In this document: positions 44,013 through 52,771 of the stretch, piece after piece
Layout: each line of letters begins with the position of its first letter
How positions within the stretch are numbered: the stretch's first letter is position 1
Assembly (NCBI GenBank): GCA_963773085.1
Contig: CAVYZS010000010.1
Location: 124,001-188,000, forward strand
Source of the DNA: JAENVT01 sp963773085
GTDB taxonomy: Bacteria > Actinomycetota > Acidimicrobiia > Acidimicrobiales > Ilumatobacteraceae
Length of the DNA: 64,000 nt
Direction: 5' to 3'
Made by a program: the position numbers and the translations under genes
Notes under the pieces: model-generated
What the model was told of the DNA's origin: nothing
What the model saw: the letters and a program-made list of their open reading frames with translations, nothing else
Databases searched by the model: none

Positions 44013-44411
44013 TCAGGCCACAGGGGGCAGAAGGGTGAACGGCACCAGGTGCCACGGCCCCTTGTCGATACGGCAGTGGGCGAATATCTGGCCGTACTCG
44101 GTGAACTCGAGCTCGCCTCTGACCAGGCGGTATGTGAACTTGCCGGGATCGACGGTGAATGGGCTCACGTTGCGGGCGATCTGTTCGTCGTCCTCCGACA
44201 TGCCCTTGCGGAACACCACTTCGAAGACGCCGTTGCCGGCTTCGGATGCGGTGCAGTAGATCAAGGCCACCAGATGCGGCGAGAGGGTGACGGGCGCCGG
44301 GCTGGGTGCCGCCATCGAGAACATCGCGCCCGTGAGGTCGATGCGAGTCGATGGCCCCGGGGCTTGGCGCATTTCGAAGTTCTCGACGAAGAGTGCGGAC
44401 ACGATCTGCAT
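44013..44411 (-). CDS. Hypothetical small protein (possibly DUF6941-like)
   Basis: The 132-residue protein begins MQIVSALFVENFEMRQ and is predicted mostly beta. Its opening and size resemble DUF6941 proteins, but I recall that family only loosely. No catalytic motif is visible. ATG 44411 is preferred; an ATG at 44555 would add a low-complexity extension. It precedes tkt on the same strand by about 20 bp. Confidence 0.5.
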   Translation of the reverse strand: MQIVSALFVENFEMRQAPGPSTRIDLTGAMFSMAAPSPAPVTLSPHLVALIYCTASEAGNGVFEVVFRKGMSEDDEQIARNVSPFTVDPGKFTYRLVRGELEFTEYGQIFAHCRIDKGPWHLVPFTLLPPVA

Positions 44412-44567
44412 GGCGGCGAGGGTAGCGTCGCGGTCGAAGGGCTGCACCGCGTCGCCTGATGACACCGCTGAGCAGCGCATCCAAGGTCGACGTAGTTGTT
44501 CGGGCCGCGGAGTGTGGTACACCTGCGGGCACTGCTCCCGATAGGGGCTCGACATGGAGGTACCAGA

Positions 44568-44759
44568 ATGGGTTTACTGGACAGCGTGAAGGGATTGTTC
44601 GGAGGCAAGAAGAGCGGCGCCGCCGATACGGGTGACCAGTTGAAGGACATCGCCACGAAGGCCGACGATCAGGCTCAGAAGCTCTCAACGCAGGACGGTG
44701 TCGTTGGCGACGTCGCCGACAAGGCACACGACGTGCTCGACAAGGTTGACGGCGACTAG
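44568..44759 (+). CDS. Small MT0933-like antitoxin-family protein
   Basis: A 63-residue protein (MGLLDSVKGLFGGKKSG... then a run of Ala/Asp-rich helix). This resembles the MT0933/Rv0909 family, labelled antitoxin in databases. A strong GGAGGT lies seven bases upstream. No toxin candidate (COG3832/SRPBCC-type) is adjacent, so the label should be taken as family membership, not function. Confidence 0.6.
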   Translation: MGLLDSVKGLFGGKKSGAADTGDQLKDIATKADDQAQKLSTQDGVVGDVADKAHDVLDKVDGD

Positions 44760-44784
44760 ATCGCATCTACCCGCGGTGCCATCT

Positions 44785-44798
44785 CGCATCGTGATGCG
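44785..44798. terminator. Hairpin after the MT0933-like gene
   Basis: CGCATC (44785-44790) and GATGCG (44793-44798) are exact inverted repeats with two bases between, 26 bp after the stop. It has no T-run, and so tight a loop would open by one pair. Confidence 0.3.
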
Positions 44799-44846
44799 CG
44801 CAGCTGTCTCGATCAATGAAAGCTATATGAACTATGGGTTTGCGGG

Positions 44847-44875
44847 TTGTTCGGGTGGGCGAACACCTGTACGCT
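44847..44875 (+). promoter_or_regulatory. Putative promoter and operator of the DUF222/HNH gene
   Basis: TTGTTC (44847-44852), 17 bp, TACGCT (44870-44875), then seven bases to ATG 44883 form a leaderless-type promoter. TGTTCG (44848-44853) and CGAACA (44860-44865) are inverted repeats spaced by six, overlapping the -35 and spacer, where a repressor would act. Confidence 0.45.
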
Positions 44876-44882
44876 TGGGGGT

Positions 44883-46037
44883 ATGGGAACCGGGGGTGCC
44901 GTCGTCGATGAGATCGTGCTCTCGGCGGCCGAGTTTGTTGAGGCGTGGGCTGTTCACGAACGCCAATCCGCTCGTCTGGCGTTGGCGGCGCGACGGTTGG
45001 AGGTCTGTGGCGTGTGGGCTGGGGATGGGTCGGTGTCGATGGCGGCGTGGTTGCGTCATCACTGTCGGATGTCGAATCGTGAGGCCAACGCGCTGGTCGA
45101 TCGTGGAAGGTTCCTGGACAAGTTCCCGGCTGTAGCTGAAGCAGCGTGTGAGGGTGTGCTGTCCGCTGGTCAGGTTGTCGCGTTGAAGGTGTCGTGCCCG
45201 ACCGTGGTGGAGCCGATCATGCAAACTCAACAGGCCGAGCTGATCGAGATCGTCGCGCCGTTGTCTGTTGCTGATAGCGAACGGGTTGCTGGGGTGTGGC
45301 GGCAGCGTGCCGAAGCGTTGGTCGAGTTGCCCGAACCGGTCGAGCCCGATCGTGAGTTGCGTCTGGCACGGACCGTGGATGGTCTGGTTGGGCGGTTCGT
45401 GTTGGATGGTGCTGGTGCGGTGCAGTTCGAGCAGGCAATCCGTACCGCGTCGACCTGGGATGGTGTCGAGGATGGTCGTGATGGCTCGCGGCGTAGCGCC
45501 GATGCGTTGGTTGATGTCTGTGCGTTCTTCAACGCCAACCACGACCGCTCGGGTACTCCCCGCCAGCGTGCCCATGTCGAGTTGATCGTTGATGCCGACT
45601 CTCTCGGTCAGGGTGCACTGGCGTGGGGTAGTGACGGCCCGATTGTTGATCACCTCACGACCGGGACGTTGTTGTGTGATTGTGTGATCCATCGGGTGAT
45701 GCGTTCGGGGTCAGCGGTGCTCGAGTACGGGCGGGCGACACGTACCGTGCCGGCGAATCTGTTTCGGGCTACGGCGGTGCGCGATGGTGGCTGCCGGTTC
45801 CCTGGCTGTGACCGGCGGGTCGCTTGGTGCGACGCCCATCACATCCATTACTGGGAGAACATGGGTGTCACCGAGCTCGACAACTTGGTGTTGTTGTGCA
45901 GCCGCCATCATCACCTGGTGCATCGCCGCGACCTGCAGGTGAAACTGCTCCCCAACGCCGACATCGAGGTCACCTTCCCCGACGGAACCATGCGCACCAG
46001 CCAACCCCGCGGCCAACCAACCCGACGCGGCCCATAG
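44883..46037 (+). CDS. DUF222 / HNH endonuclease-domain protein (13E12 repeat family)
   Basis: The 384-residue protein has the DUF222 helical region (WLRHHCRMSNREAN, VDRGRFLDKFPAVAEA, LSAGQVVAL) and a C-terminal HNH domain. The latter has the zinc-binding CRFPGC, CDAHHIHYWENMG, and LVLLCSRHHHLVH. These proteins are multicopy in many actinobacteria and behave like selfish or mobile genes; their cleavage targets are unknown. Third-position base use is looser than in neighbouring genes. The promoter spacing favours ATG 44883. Confidence 0.85.
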   Translation: MGTGGAVVDEIVLSAAEFVEAWAVHERQSARLALAARRLEVCGVWAGDGSVSMAAWLRHHCRMSNREANALVDRGRFLDKFPAVAEAACEGVLSAGQVVALKVSCPTVVEPIMQTQQAELIEIVAPLSVADSERVAGVWRQRAEALVELPEPVEPDRELRLARTVDGLVGRFVLDGAGAVQFEQAIRTASTWDGVEDGRDGSRRSADALVDVCAFFNANHDRSGTPRQRAHVELIVDADSLGQGALAWGSDGPIVDHLTTGTLLCDCVIHRVMRSGSAVLEYGRATRTVPANLFRATAVRDGGCRFPGCDRRVAWCDAHHIHYWENMGVTELDNLVLLCSRHHHLVHRRDLQVKLLPNADIEVTFPDGTMRTSQPRGQPTRRGP

Positions 46038-46127
46038 GCGGCGACCCAGGTCGATGTCGTTGCCGAGAACCTAGATTGCTGGTGCTGGACGCGTACCTGC
46101 AGCGCGCCGCGGGAAAGGAAGTGTGAT

Positions 46128-46973
46128 GTGACGGTGGGGCCCGACAACACCGCTGTGCGGGTCGCGCTCTGGCGGGCTCTGCACGTCGAGATCGATGCGC
46201 CGCCGCACGTCCTTGCCGACGAGATCGGCCTGCGGCTGGCTGCGCCCGACGCCGGCTGGCAGCGACGTCCCGACATGAACCCCATATGGACGAGCCGCAA
46301 CCGGGCCTCGATCGTGGCCCGCGCCCGCTTCGTGGAGGACCTGGTCGAAGAGCAGGCCGACGCGGGCGTCGCTCAGTACGTCATCCTCGGCGCCGGCTTG
46401 GACACGTTCGCCCAGCGTCGTCCCGAGGTCGCTTCTGGACTCCGCGTCTTCGAGGTCGACCAGCCCGGAGCGCAGGCGTGGAAGCGGCAGCGCCTCGCCG
46501 AGCTCGGCTACGAAATCCCCGAGTCGCTGCGCTTCGTGCCCGTCGACTTCGAGGCAGGCGTGTCGTGGTGGGATCAGCTCGTCGCCGCCGACTTCGACGG
46601 CGGCCAACCGGCCATCGTGGCGTCCACCGGCGTCAGCATGTACCTGACGAAGGAGACCATCGCCGCAACGCTGCGCCAGGTCGCCTCGTTCGCGCCGGGT
46701 TCGACCCTGGCGATGTCGTTCATGATCCCCCTCGAGCTGCTCGACGCCGACGAGCGTCCAGCGCTGCAAGGCGCCGAGCGCGGGGCGCGAGCGGCCGGCA
46801 CACCGTGGGTCAGTTTCTTCACGCCGGCCGAGATCCTCGAGCTGGCCCGAGGCGCTGGGTTCCACGACGTTCGCCACGTGTCAGCCGTCGAGTTCGCCGA
46901 GCGCTACTTCGCCGGTCGCAGCGATGGCCTGCGCCCGTCGAGCGCGGAGGAGCTGATCGTCGCGACGACGTAG
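46128..46973 (+). CDS. Class I SAM-dependent methyltransferase (leucine carboxyl methyltransferase/PPM2 family)
   Basis: The 281-residue protein matches the TIGR00027-type actinobacterial methyltransferases: SRNRASIVARARFVED near the N-terminus, SAM-binding YVILGAGLDTFA, FEVDQPGAQAWKRQRL, and STGVSMYLTKE. The natural substrate in this family is generally unknown. GTG 46128 is the likely start. It is separated from the HNH gene by 90 bp and convergent with the cyclase gene. Confidence 0.82.
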   Translation: MTVGPDNTAVRVALWRALHVEIDAPPHVLADEIGLRLAAPDAGWQRRPDMNPIWTSRNRASIVARARFVEDLVEEQADAGVAQYVILGAGLDTFAQRRPEVASGLRVFEVDQPGAQAWKRQRLAELGYEIPESLRFVPVDFEAGVSWWDQLVAADFDGGQPAIVASTGVSMYLTKETIAATLRQVASFAPGSTLAMSFMIPLELLDADERPALQGAERGARAAGTPWVSFFTPAEILELARGAGFHDVRHVSAVEFAERYFAGRSDGLRPSSAEELIVATT

Positions 46974-46994
46974 GAAGGCGTCGGTCATGGTGCC

Positions 46995-47672
46995 CTAGCT
47001 GTGAACTGGTTCGTCCGCCGTGTCGATGATCGCCAGTGCTCTCACGGGGAACGTTCCCATGCCGCGGATCTTGGGTGGCACGGCGAAGAAACGAAAGTGC
47101 TGTCCGGTCAGTCGCTCGAGGTTGGTCAGGTGCTCGACGATCAGGATCCCGGCATCGAGCAGCATGCTGTGGATCGGCCGAGTGGCGGCTCGGGTGTCAT
47201 CGACGTTGACGGAATCGATGCCGGCGACGACGGCGCCTCCGGCGATCAGGGCTTGTGCCGCGCCGATCGTGATGAACGGGTGCTCCACCGCGCCGTACCG
47301 ATCCGTGCGCCAGTGGCGATCCCAGCCGGTAGCGAACAGGACGGCACGTCCTGGTAGATCGTGTCCGTCGAGCAACTCGGGGCCGAGGGCCGGCTCGGTG
47401 CTGTGCACACACAGGCCTGGCACATTGACGACTCGCTCCAGGGGTAACTCGGCGAGGTCGAAGCCCGTTGGATAGCGGTGACTGGGGGTGTCGAGGTAGG
47501 TGCCGGTGTTGGCGACCATGTCGATCCGGCCGATCTGGAACTCGGTACCCGGCGCGTAGAACGAGCGGGATGCCTCGCGGCTGAGATGGTCGCTGATGAG
47601 CGGGCCGGGCAGACCGGGGTAGGTGGTCATCTCGTGCTCGATCGTGTGCGACAGGTCGACGATCTGCTCCAT
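46995..47672 (-). CDS. Cyclase family protein (kynurenine formamidase-like) with an altered metal motif
   Basis: The 225-residue protein starts MEQIVDLSHTIEHEMTTYPG, typical of the family. The usual H-x-G-T-H-x-D-x-P-x-H site reads NTGTYLDTPSH, with Asn and Tyr replacing the first two His, so divalent-metal binding may be weakened or different. A subset of the family appears to share this pattern (from memory). Start ATG 47672; longer frames run into the desaturase gene region antisense. It ends 21 bp from the methyltransferase gene. Confidence 0.75.
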   Translation of the reverse strand: MEQIVDLSHTIEHEMTTYPGLPGPLISDHLSREASRSFYAPGTEFQIGRIDMVANTGTYLDTPSHRYPTGFDLAELPLERVVNVPGLCVHSTEPALGPELLDGHDLPGRAVLFATGWDRHWRTDRYGAVEHPFITIGAAQALIAGGAVVAGIDSVNVDDTRAATRPIHSMLLDAGILIVEHLTNLERLTGQHFRFFAVPPKIRGMGTFPVRALAIIDTADEPVHS

Positions 47673-47686
47673 GAGCGGGACTGTAC

Positions 47687-48436
47687 TCAGGCCGCAACTC
47701 GATGCGCCGATACAAGGCGCAGTTCGCTGAGTCGTACCTTGGCCAAGCGACACAACAGCAGCGTGCGGATGACCCACCAGCCGGGGTCGATCTCGAACCA
47801 ACGATGCGAGAGGCGTGCGGACGTCGGGGCGGCGTGGTGGTTGTTGTGCAGACCCTCCCCAGCAGTGATGAGGGCCAGCCACTGCAGGTTGCCGGCTCGG
47901 TTGGGGTACGGCCTTTTCCCGAAGTGGTGGGCGACTGCATTGACCGCCGCCGACCCGCCGAGGTACAGGTTGACGTGCACGAACGCAGCGAGCAGGCCGA
48001 TCACCGGGCCGAAGACCACCACGAGCACCCCGACACCGAGGCTGAGTCCCATGAGGGCGTGATCGTAGAACCAGCGGTCGGCACGCGACGCCGGCAGATC
48101 CTTGGCGTACCGAGCCATGGTTTCGGCGTTTCGAGCCTCTCGCCGGTACAAACTGACGTTGCTGCGCTGCACCTTGACCCAGCCGAGAAGCACGGGGGAG
48201 TGTGGGTCCCCCTCCACATCGGTGAAGGCGTGGTGCTTGCGATGCACGGCAATCCACTGCCGCGGGCGAATTCCGGTAGTGATCCAGATGAGGAATCGAA
48301 ACGTCTCGGTGACCGGACGTTTGAACGACACGGCCTTGTGGGCAAGCCCACGGTGAAGGAACACGGTCGACGACACGAAGGCGACGCACGACACACCGAA
48401 ACCGATCGCCAGACTCGACGCGATGACCAAGAGCAT
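47687..48436 (-). CDS. Membrane fatty acid desaturase (acyl-CoA/acyl-lipid delta-9 type)
   Basis: The 249-residue di-iron desaturase has its three His boxes: HRGLAH, HRKHH and HNNHH, plus NAVAHHFG. Hydrophobic helices at about 3-25 and 130-155 fit membrane insertion. It introduces a double bond into fatty acyl chains. ATG 48436 is six bases from a near-perfect -10 (TAAAAT on the minus strand). A TetR regulator is divergent, with a palindrome between them. Confidence 0.9.
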   Translation of the reverse strand: MLLVIASSLAIGFGVSCVAFVSSTVFLHRGLAHKAVSFKRPVTETFRFLIWITTGIRPRQWIAVHRKHHAFTDVEGDPHSPVLLGWVKVQRSNVSLYRREARNAETMARYAKDLPASRADRWFYDHALMGLSLGVGVLVVVFGPVIGLLAAFVHVNLYLGGSAAVNAVAHHFGKRPYPNRAGNLQWLALITAGEGLHNNHHAAPTSARLSHRWFEIDPGWWVIRTLLLCRLAKVRLSELRLVSAHRVAA

Positions 48437-48442
48437 CGGGCG

Positions 48443-48496
48443 ATTTTATCACTCCTACCTACCGGTCGGTAGGCCGGGCCCGATCGCGGGTACACT
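48443..48496. promoter_or_regulatory. Divergent promoters of the desaturase and tetR genes with a central operator
   Basis: On the minus strand, TAAAAT (complement of 48443-48448) lies six bases before the desaturase ATG. On the plus strand, TACACT (48491-48496) lies seven bases before the tetR ATG. The palindrome CCTACCG-GT-CGGTAGG (48458-48473) covers both expected -35 positions. This layout fits TetR repression of both genes. Confidence 0.65.
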
Positions 48497-48503
48497 GGCC
48501 GTC

Positions 48504-49118
48504 ATGGTGGTAAACGGGGCCGAAAATCTCTCGACCCGCGATCTCATCATCAACGAGGCGTTGCACTGCTTCGCCGAGTCCGGGTACGACGGAACCTCGC
48601 TCAACGACATCGCCGCAGGTGTGGGCATACGCCGGCCCAGTCTTCTGCATCACTTCCCATCCAAGGAAGCGTTGTATCACGAGGTGTTCGAGCGACTGCT
48701 CAGCGACTGGTTCGAGCGCCTCGCCGAGGCGATCGCGACCCCACGGCGGGGCTGGGCCAAGGTCGAGCTCGTGATCGGGGCAGGATTCGACTTCTTCGCA
48801 GACAATCACGAATACGTCCGACTGATGCGACGTGAGGCGCTGGACGGCGGCGCTCACCTCGGCATAGACCTCGCTGCGGTGTTGCGCCCGATGTGGGATC
48901 GCAGCGTCGACTACTTCCGCGACGAGATGGAATCCGGTGTCTTCCGCCAACATGATCCGGAGCAACTGCTGCTCACCGGGTACGGCGCACTGCTGAGCTA
49001 CTTCTCCGACGCACCATTCCTCGGCGGTTTGCTGGACGAGGATCCACTGGCACCAGACGCGTTGCTCCGCCGGCGCGACCACATCACCGCGTTCTTCCGC
49101 ACCGCTCTGGTGCCGTAG
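48504..49118 (+). CDS. TetR family transcriptional regulator
   Basis: The 204-residue regulator has an N-terminal helix-turn-helix (TSLNDIAAGVGIRRPSLLHHFPSKEALYHEVFE) and a C-terminal ligand-binding half typical of TetR_C. ATG 48504 is set by the leaderless promoter spacing and the usual TetR N-terminus. It probably represses itself and the divergent desaturase in response to a fatty acyl ligand; the ligand is inferred from context only. Confidence 0.88.
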   Translation: MVVNGAENLSTRDLIINEALHCFAESGYDGTSLNDIAAGVGIRRPSLLHHFPSKEALYHEVFERLLSDWFERLAEAIATPRRGWAKVELVIGAGFDFFADNHEYVRLMRREALDGGAHLGIDLAAVLRPMWDRSVDYFRDEMESGVFRQHDPEQLLLTGYGALLSYFSDAPFLGGLLDEDPLAPDALLRRRDHITAFFRTALVP

Positions 49119-49164
49119 AACGCGGCTGCGAGAAGCCAGCAAAAGCTCGACTTCCTCGCCTAGC

Positions 49165-51331
49165 GTGAAGCAGGTGAGCGGACCAGGCACACTGTCGGAG
49201 GCGGCATCCAAGGCATTGCTGCGCGCCCATGGGCTGGCCTTGCCGGACGAACGCGAAGTCCGCAGTCCGCAGTCCGCAGTCTCGGCTGCAGACGACCTCG
49301 GTTACCCCGTCGCGCTCAAGCTGTGCGGTGCCGCGATTGCCCACAAGACCGAGCGTGGACTCGTCCGGCTGCAGCTCGGCGATGGCGAGGCGGTGGGAAT
49401 TGCTGCGGTCGAGCTCCTCGCCAGAGCGACGCCCGCCGATGGTGACGTGTCGCTGCTCGTCGCTCCGATGGTTGTGGGCAATCGCGAACTGATCGCCGGG
49501 GTGGTGCGGGATCCGCAATTCGGTGCCAACATCATGCTCGGCGTCGGTGGCATCATCGCCGAGGCGATCGCCGACGTGCAGTTCCGACCGGCGCCGATCG
49601 ACGAGAACGACGCGGAGGAGATGATCGACGGGTTGGCCGCCCAGAAACTCCTCGGAGAGTTCCGCGGACAGGCGGCTGTCGACCGGCGGCAACTGATGTC
49701 AGTGCTGATCGGGTTGTCCGATCTGGTGGCCGCCAGGCCCGATGTCGTCGCCGTCGACATCAATCCCCTGATCATCGGCTCCGATGGCACTGCACTGGCT
49801 GTCGACGCCCTCGTCGAACTCGGCGAAGTGTCGACCGGCGCGGACGAACGCCGCAGACCACCGACAGATGCGCAGTTCCGCGCCCTGTTCGACCCCCGCG
49901 GCGTACTGGTTGCCGGCGCCAGCACACACCCCGGGAAGTTCGGCTTTGTCAGCCTGCACAACATCTTGGCCGGCGGGTACCGCGGCGCCGTCTTCGGCAC
50001 GAACCTCGAGGGTGAAGAGGTGCTCGGTGTCTGCACCGTTGCCGACGTGACAGACCTTCCCGAGGGCGTCATCGACCTCGTCTTCGTCTGCACGCCGGCG
50101 GCCGCCAATCAGGGTCTGTTGCGAAGGTGTGCAGCCAAGGGGATCAAGGCAGCGTTCCTGACGACTGCGGGCTACGGCGAGGCAGGCCCCGCGGGGCGTG
50201 CCGCAGAGGCCGAACTGGTCGCCCTTGCAGACGAAGTGGGCATCTTGCTGGCCGGCCCCAACGGGCAGGGTGTGGTCAGCACACCGGCCGACCTGTGCGC
50301 CCAGATCGTGGCGCCGTACCCACCTCGTGGTCGAATCGCCGTCGCCAGCCAGAGCGGCAACTTCGTCAGCAGCTTCTTGAACTATGCCCGCCAGACCGGC
50401 GTGGGAATCAGCCGAGCCGTTTCTGCCGGCAACGCCGCAGCGGTAACGCCCGCCGACTATCTCGATTGGTACGCCGCGGACGACGAGACGGCTGTGTCGC
50501 TCGCCTATGTGGAGGGGATCGTGGACGGACGGGCACTGCTCGACACGTTCTCGTCGGCGGCGCGCCGCAAGCCCCTGGTCGTCGTCAAGGGCGGCTCGAC
50601 CGAGGGCGGTGCCAAGGCCGCTGCCAGCCACACCGGTGCGCTGGCCGCCGACGACAAGGTGTTCGACGGAGTCTGCCGTCAGACCGGTGTGACCCGCGCC
50701 GCCACGGTGGAAGAGGCCTTCGAGGCCGCAGCCAGCTTCGCCACGCAACCGCTGCCGAAGGGGCCGAACGTCGTGGTGCTGACAACTGCCGGGGGATGGG
50801 GAGTCGTGACCTCCGACGCCATCGGTAGCGCCTCAGGTCTGGCGCTGATGACACTGCCCGCCGATCTCATGGCCGAGATCGACACGAAGTTGCCAGCTCG
50901 ATGGAGTCGCAACAATCCGGTCGACTGCGCGGGTGGCGAGACCCGTGACACGATTCCCGAAGTGCTGGAAATGATCACCGCCCACCCCGACGTTCACGCC
51001 GTCGTCTATCTCGGGCTCGGCATCCAGAGCAACCAGGCCCGACTCATGCGCGAAGGGTGGGTTCCATCCGGGATACGGCCTCGACCGGATCGTCAACTAC
51101 CACGAGCGGCAGGACCAACGGTTCGCCGAGGCGGCCGATGCGCTGTCGCGCCGCTTCGTCAAGCCGATCCTTGTCGCTACCGAGTTGGCCGTCGCCGACC
51201 CGTCCAACCCGGGCCCGGCGGCCGTGCGCGCCACAGGGCGGCTGTGCTACGCCAGTGGTAACCGCGCCGTGACGGCATTGTCACATCTCCATCGGTACGC
51301 GCAGTTCCGTCGCCGGCGTGGTCTCGAATGA
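49165..51331 (+). CDS. Acyl-CoA synthetase (NDP-forming type), ATP-grasp first, apparent frameshift
   Basis: A fused ADP-forming acetyl-CoA synthetase-like enzyme. The ATP-grasp part comes first (about 1-225; ALKLCGAAIAHKTERGLVRL, APMVVGNRELIAGV). The CoA-binding domain (RGVLVAGASTHPGKFGF) and ligase domains follow, with a likely phospho-His in SHTGALAADDKVF. This order is reversed from the common PatZ/Acs arrangement. The frame breaks at 51055-51057: dropping one G restores GGFHPGYGLDRIVNYHERQDQRF and continues to TGA 51329-51331 (about 721 residues). Three 7-bp repeats lie near codon 35. Confidence 0.8.
49261..49281 (+). repeat. Three tandem copies of a 7-bp unit inside a coding sequence
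   Basis: CGCAGTC occurs three times in a row (49261-49267, 49268-49274, 49275-49281). Three copies keep the reading frame; a gain or loss of one would shift it. Confidence 0.8.
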
Positions 51332-52764
51332 TGGCTGCTCGGCGGATCAACCCGATTGCCGTGCTGGTCGTGCTGGCGGCAATTCCTGCGCTCGGCCTTG
51401 CCGCCCTGTGGCGATTTGCCGACGCCCGTCGGCCGGCACCGGTGGCTCAGCCCGTCGCACCGGATCCTGCGAGCTTGCCTGCGGCGATGACCACGCCCTT
51501 GCTCTCGGTGCGTCGCGCCCCCGGAGTGCTGTCCCGCCAGGTCAACATCACGGCCTTGCAGAATGCGCTGCAGCCGTTGCTTGCATCCATCGACGACAAC
51601 CGTTGCTTCGCTCTGGCGGTCGATGGCCAACAGGTGGCGGCCAAGAACGAGTCGGTCGCGCTGGCTCCGGCGAGCAACCTGAAGATCATCACGGGGGCCG
51701 TTGCGCTCGACGTGCTCGGCCAAGGCTTCACGTACACGACCAAGGTCGTCGGCGCGTTGGGCCCCGATGGCGTGGTCGACGGCGATCTGTACCTCGTCGG
51801 CGGGGGCGATCCAGTGTTGGCCAGTGAATGGTGGAACGGCAACAACCCGAAATGGCCGCCGTTCAATGAGACATCCTTCGAGTCACTTGCCGACGCGATT
51901 CAGCAAGCTGGGGTCACCAGGATCACCGGCGGGTTGGTGGGCGACGGCTCGCGCTACGACGACGAGTTCTATGCCCCGACGTGGTCAGCCGCCGATCACG
52001 TCACGCAGGCCGGACCGATCGACGCTCTGCTGGCCAATGACTCCTGGCAGACGCCGCAAGCGTCGGCCACAGATCCGGCTCTCGGGGCCGCCACCGTGCT
52101 GCGCAACATGCTCGTCGATCGAGGCATCACGGTCGGCGAACCGTCTACCGGGATCGCGGCCGGCGGGGCGACCATCGCCGAGGTGCAGTCGCAGCCGCTG
52201 CCGGCGATCCTCGCCGAGATGCTGACGACCAGCGACAACAACACTGCCGAGATGTTGTTGAAGGAGATCGGGTACAAGGCGAAAGGCCAGGGCACGCGGA
52301 CCGCCGGTCTCCAGGTCGTGATGGAACGGCTGGCGGCATGGCGCGTGCCGACGGTCGGCGTCAACATGGTCGACGGCTCCGGGCTCTCCGACGCGAACCG
52401 GGTCACGTGCGCGGCCATTCTCGGAGTGCTCGAGCACGGCTCGGCGACCGATGCCGTGGGCCAAGGCATGCCGGTGGCAGGTGCGGCCGGAGGCACGCTT
52501 TTCGACGCGTTCGCCGATACACCACTCGCCGGGAAGCTGTACGGCAAGACCGGTTCGCTCAACCCCAACTGCAACGCCGGGCAGCTCGGAGCGAAGTCGC
52601 TCGGCGGCTACCTGCCCCAGGCCGGGGGAGGGGCAATCGAGTTCGTCCTTCTCCAGAATGGCGAATGCATCGCCAAGGACTATCGAGCGCTCTGGGATCA
52701 GCTCGGTCAGGCGCTGGCTCCGTATCCGAGCGGTCCGACGGCCGACACGCTCGCGCCGCGATGA
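51328..52764 (+). CDS. dacB: D-alanyl-D-alanine carboxypeptidase/endopeptidase (PBP4, peptidase S13)
   Basis: A low-molecular-mass penicillin-binding protein trimming peptidoglycan cross-links outside the membrane. An N-terminal signal anchor (about 9-28) precedes the three active-site motifs: S-x2-K at Ser116-Lys119, S-D-N at Ser302-Asn304, and K-T-G at Lys407. Length is 478 residues, usual for class C PBPs. ATG 51328 overlaps the stop of the preceding synthetase in its restored frame, an extra sign that the repair there is right. Confidence 0.92.
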   Translation: MMAARRINPIAVLVVLAAIPALGLAALWRFADARRPAPVAQPVAPDPASLPAAMTTPLLSVRRAPGVLSRQVNITALQNALQPLLASIDDNRCFALAVDGQQVAAKNESVALAPASNLKIITGAVALDVLGQGFTYTTKVVGALGPDGVVDGDLYLVGGGDPVLASEWWNGNNPKWPPFNETSFESLADAIQQAGVTRITGGLVGDGSRYDDEFYAPTWSAADHVTQAGPIDALLANDSWQTPQASATDPALGAATVLRNMLVDRGITVGEPSTGIAAGGATIAEVQSQPLPAILAEMLTTSDNNTAEMLLKEIGYKAKGQGTRTAGLQVVMERLAAWRVPTVGVNMVDGSGLSDANRVTCAAILGVLEHGSATDAVGQGMPVAGAAGGTLFDAFADTPLAGKLYGKTGSLNPNCNAGQLGAKSLGGYLPQAGGGAIEFVLLQNGECIAKDYRALWDQLGQALAPYPSGPTADTLAPR

Positions 52765-52771
52765 GTGCCTG

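Noticed and set aside
42025..44766. A 913-codon open frame on the minus strand containing transketolase
   Set aside because: Only 42025-43992 matches transketolase. The extension to 44766 runs through other genes antisense and is Arg/Pro-rich filler typical of high-GC shadow frames.
44568..46037. Toxin-antitoxin pair or mobile element formed by the MT0933-like gene and the DUF222/HNH gene
   Set aside because: They are separated by 120 bp with a hairpin and an independent promoter. There is no transposase, terminal repeat or target duplication, and HNH-DUF222 proteins are not known toxins of this antitoxin family.
46995..48452. A 485-codon minus-strand frame including the cyclase
   Set aside because: The family N-terminus begins at 47672. 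The rest is an out-of-frame reading of the desaturase gene.
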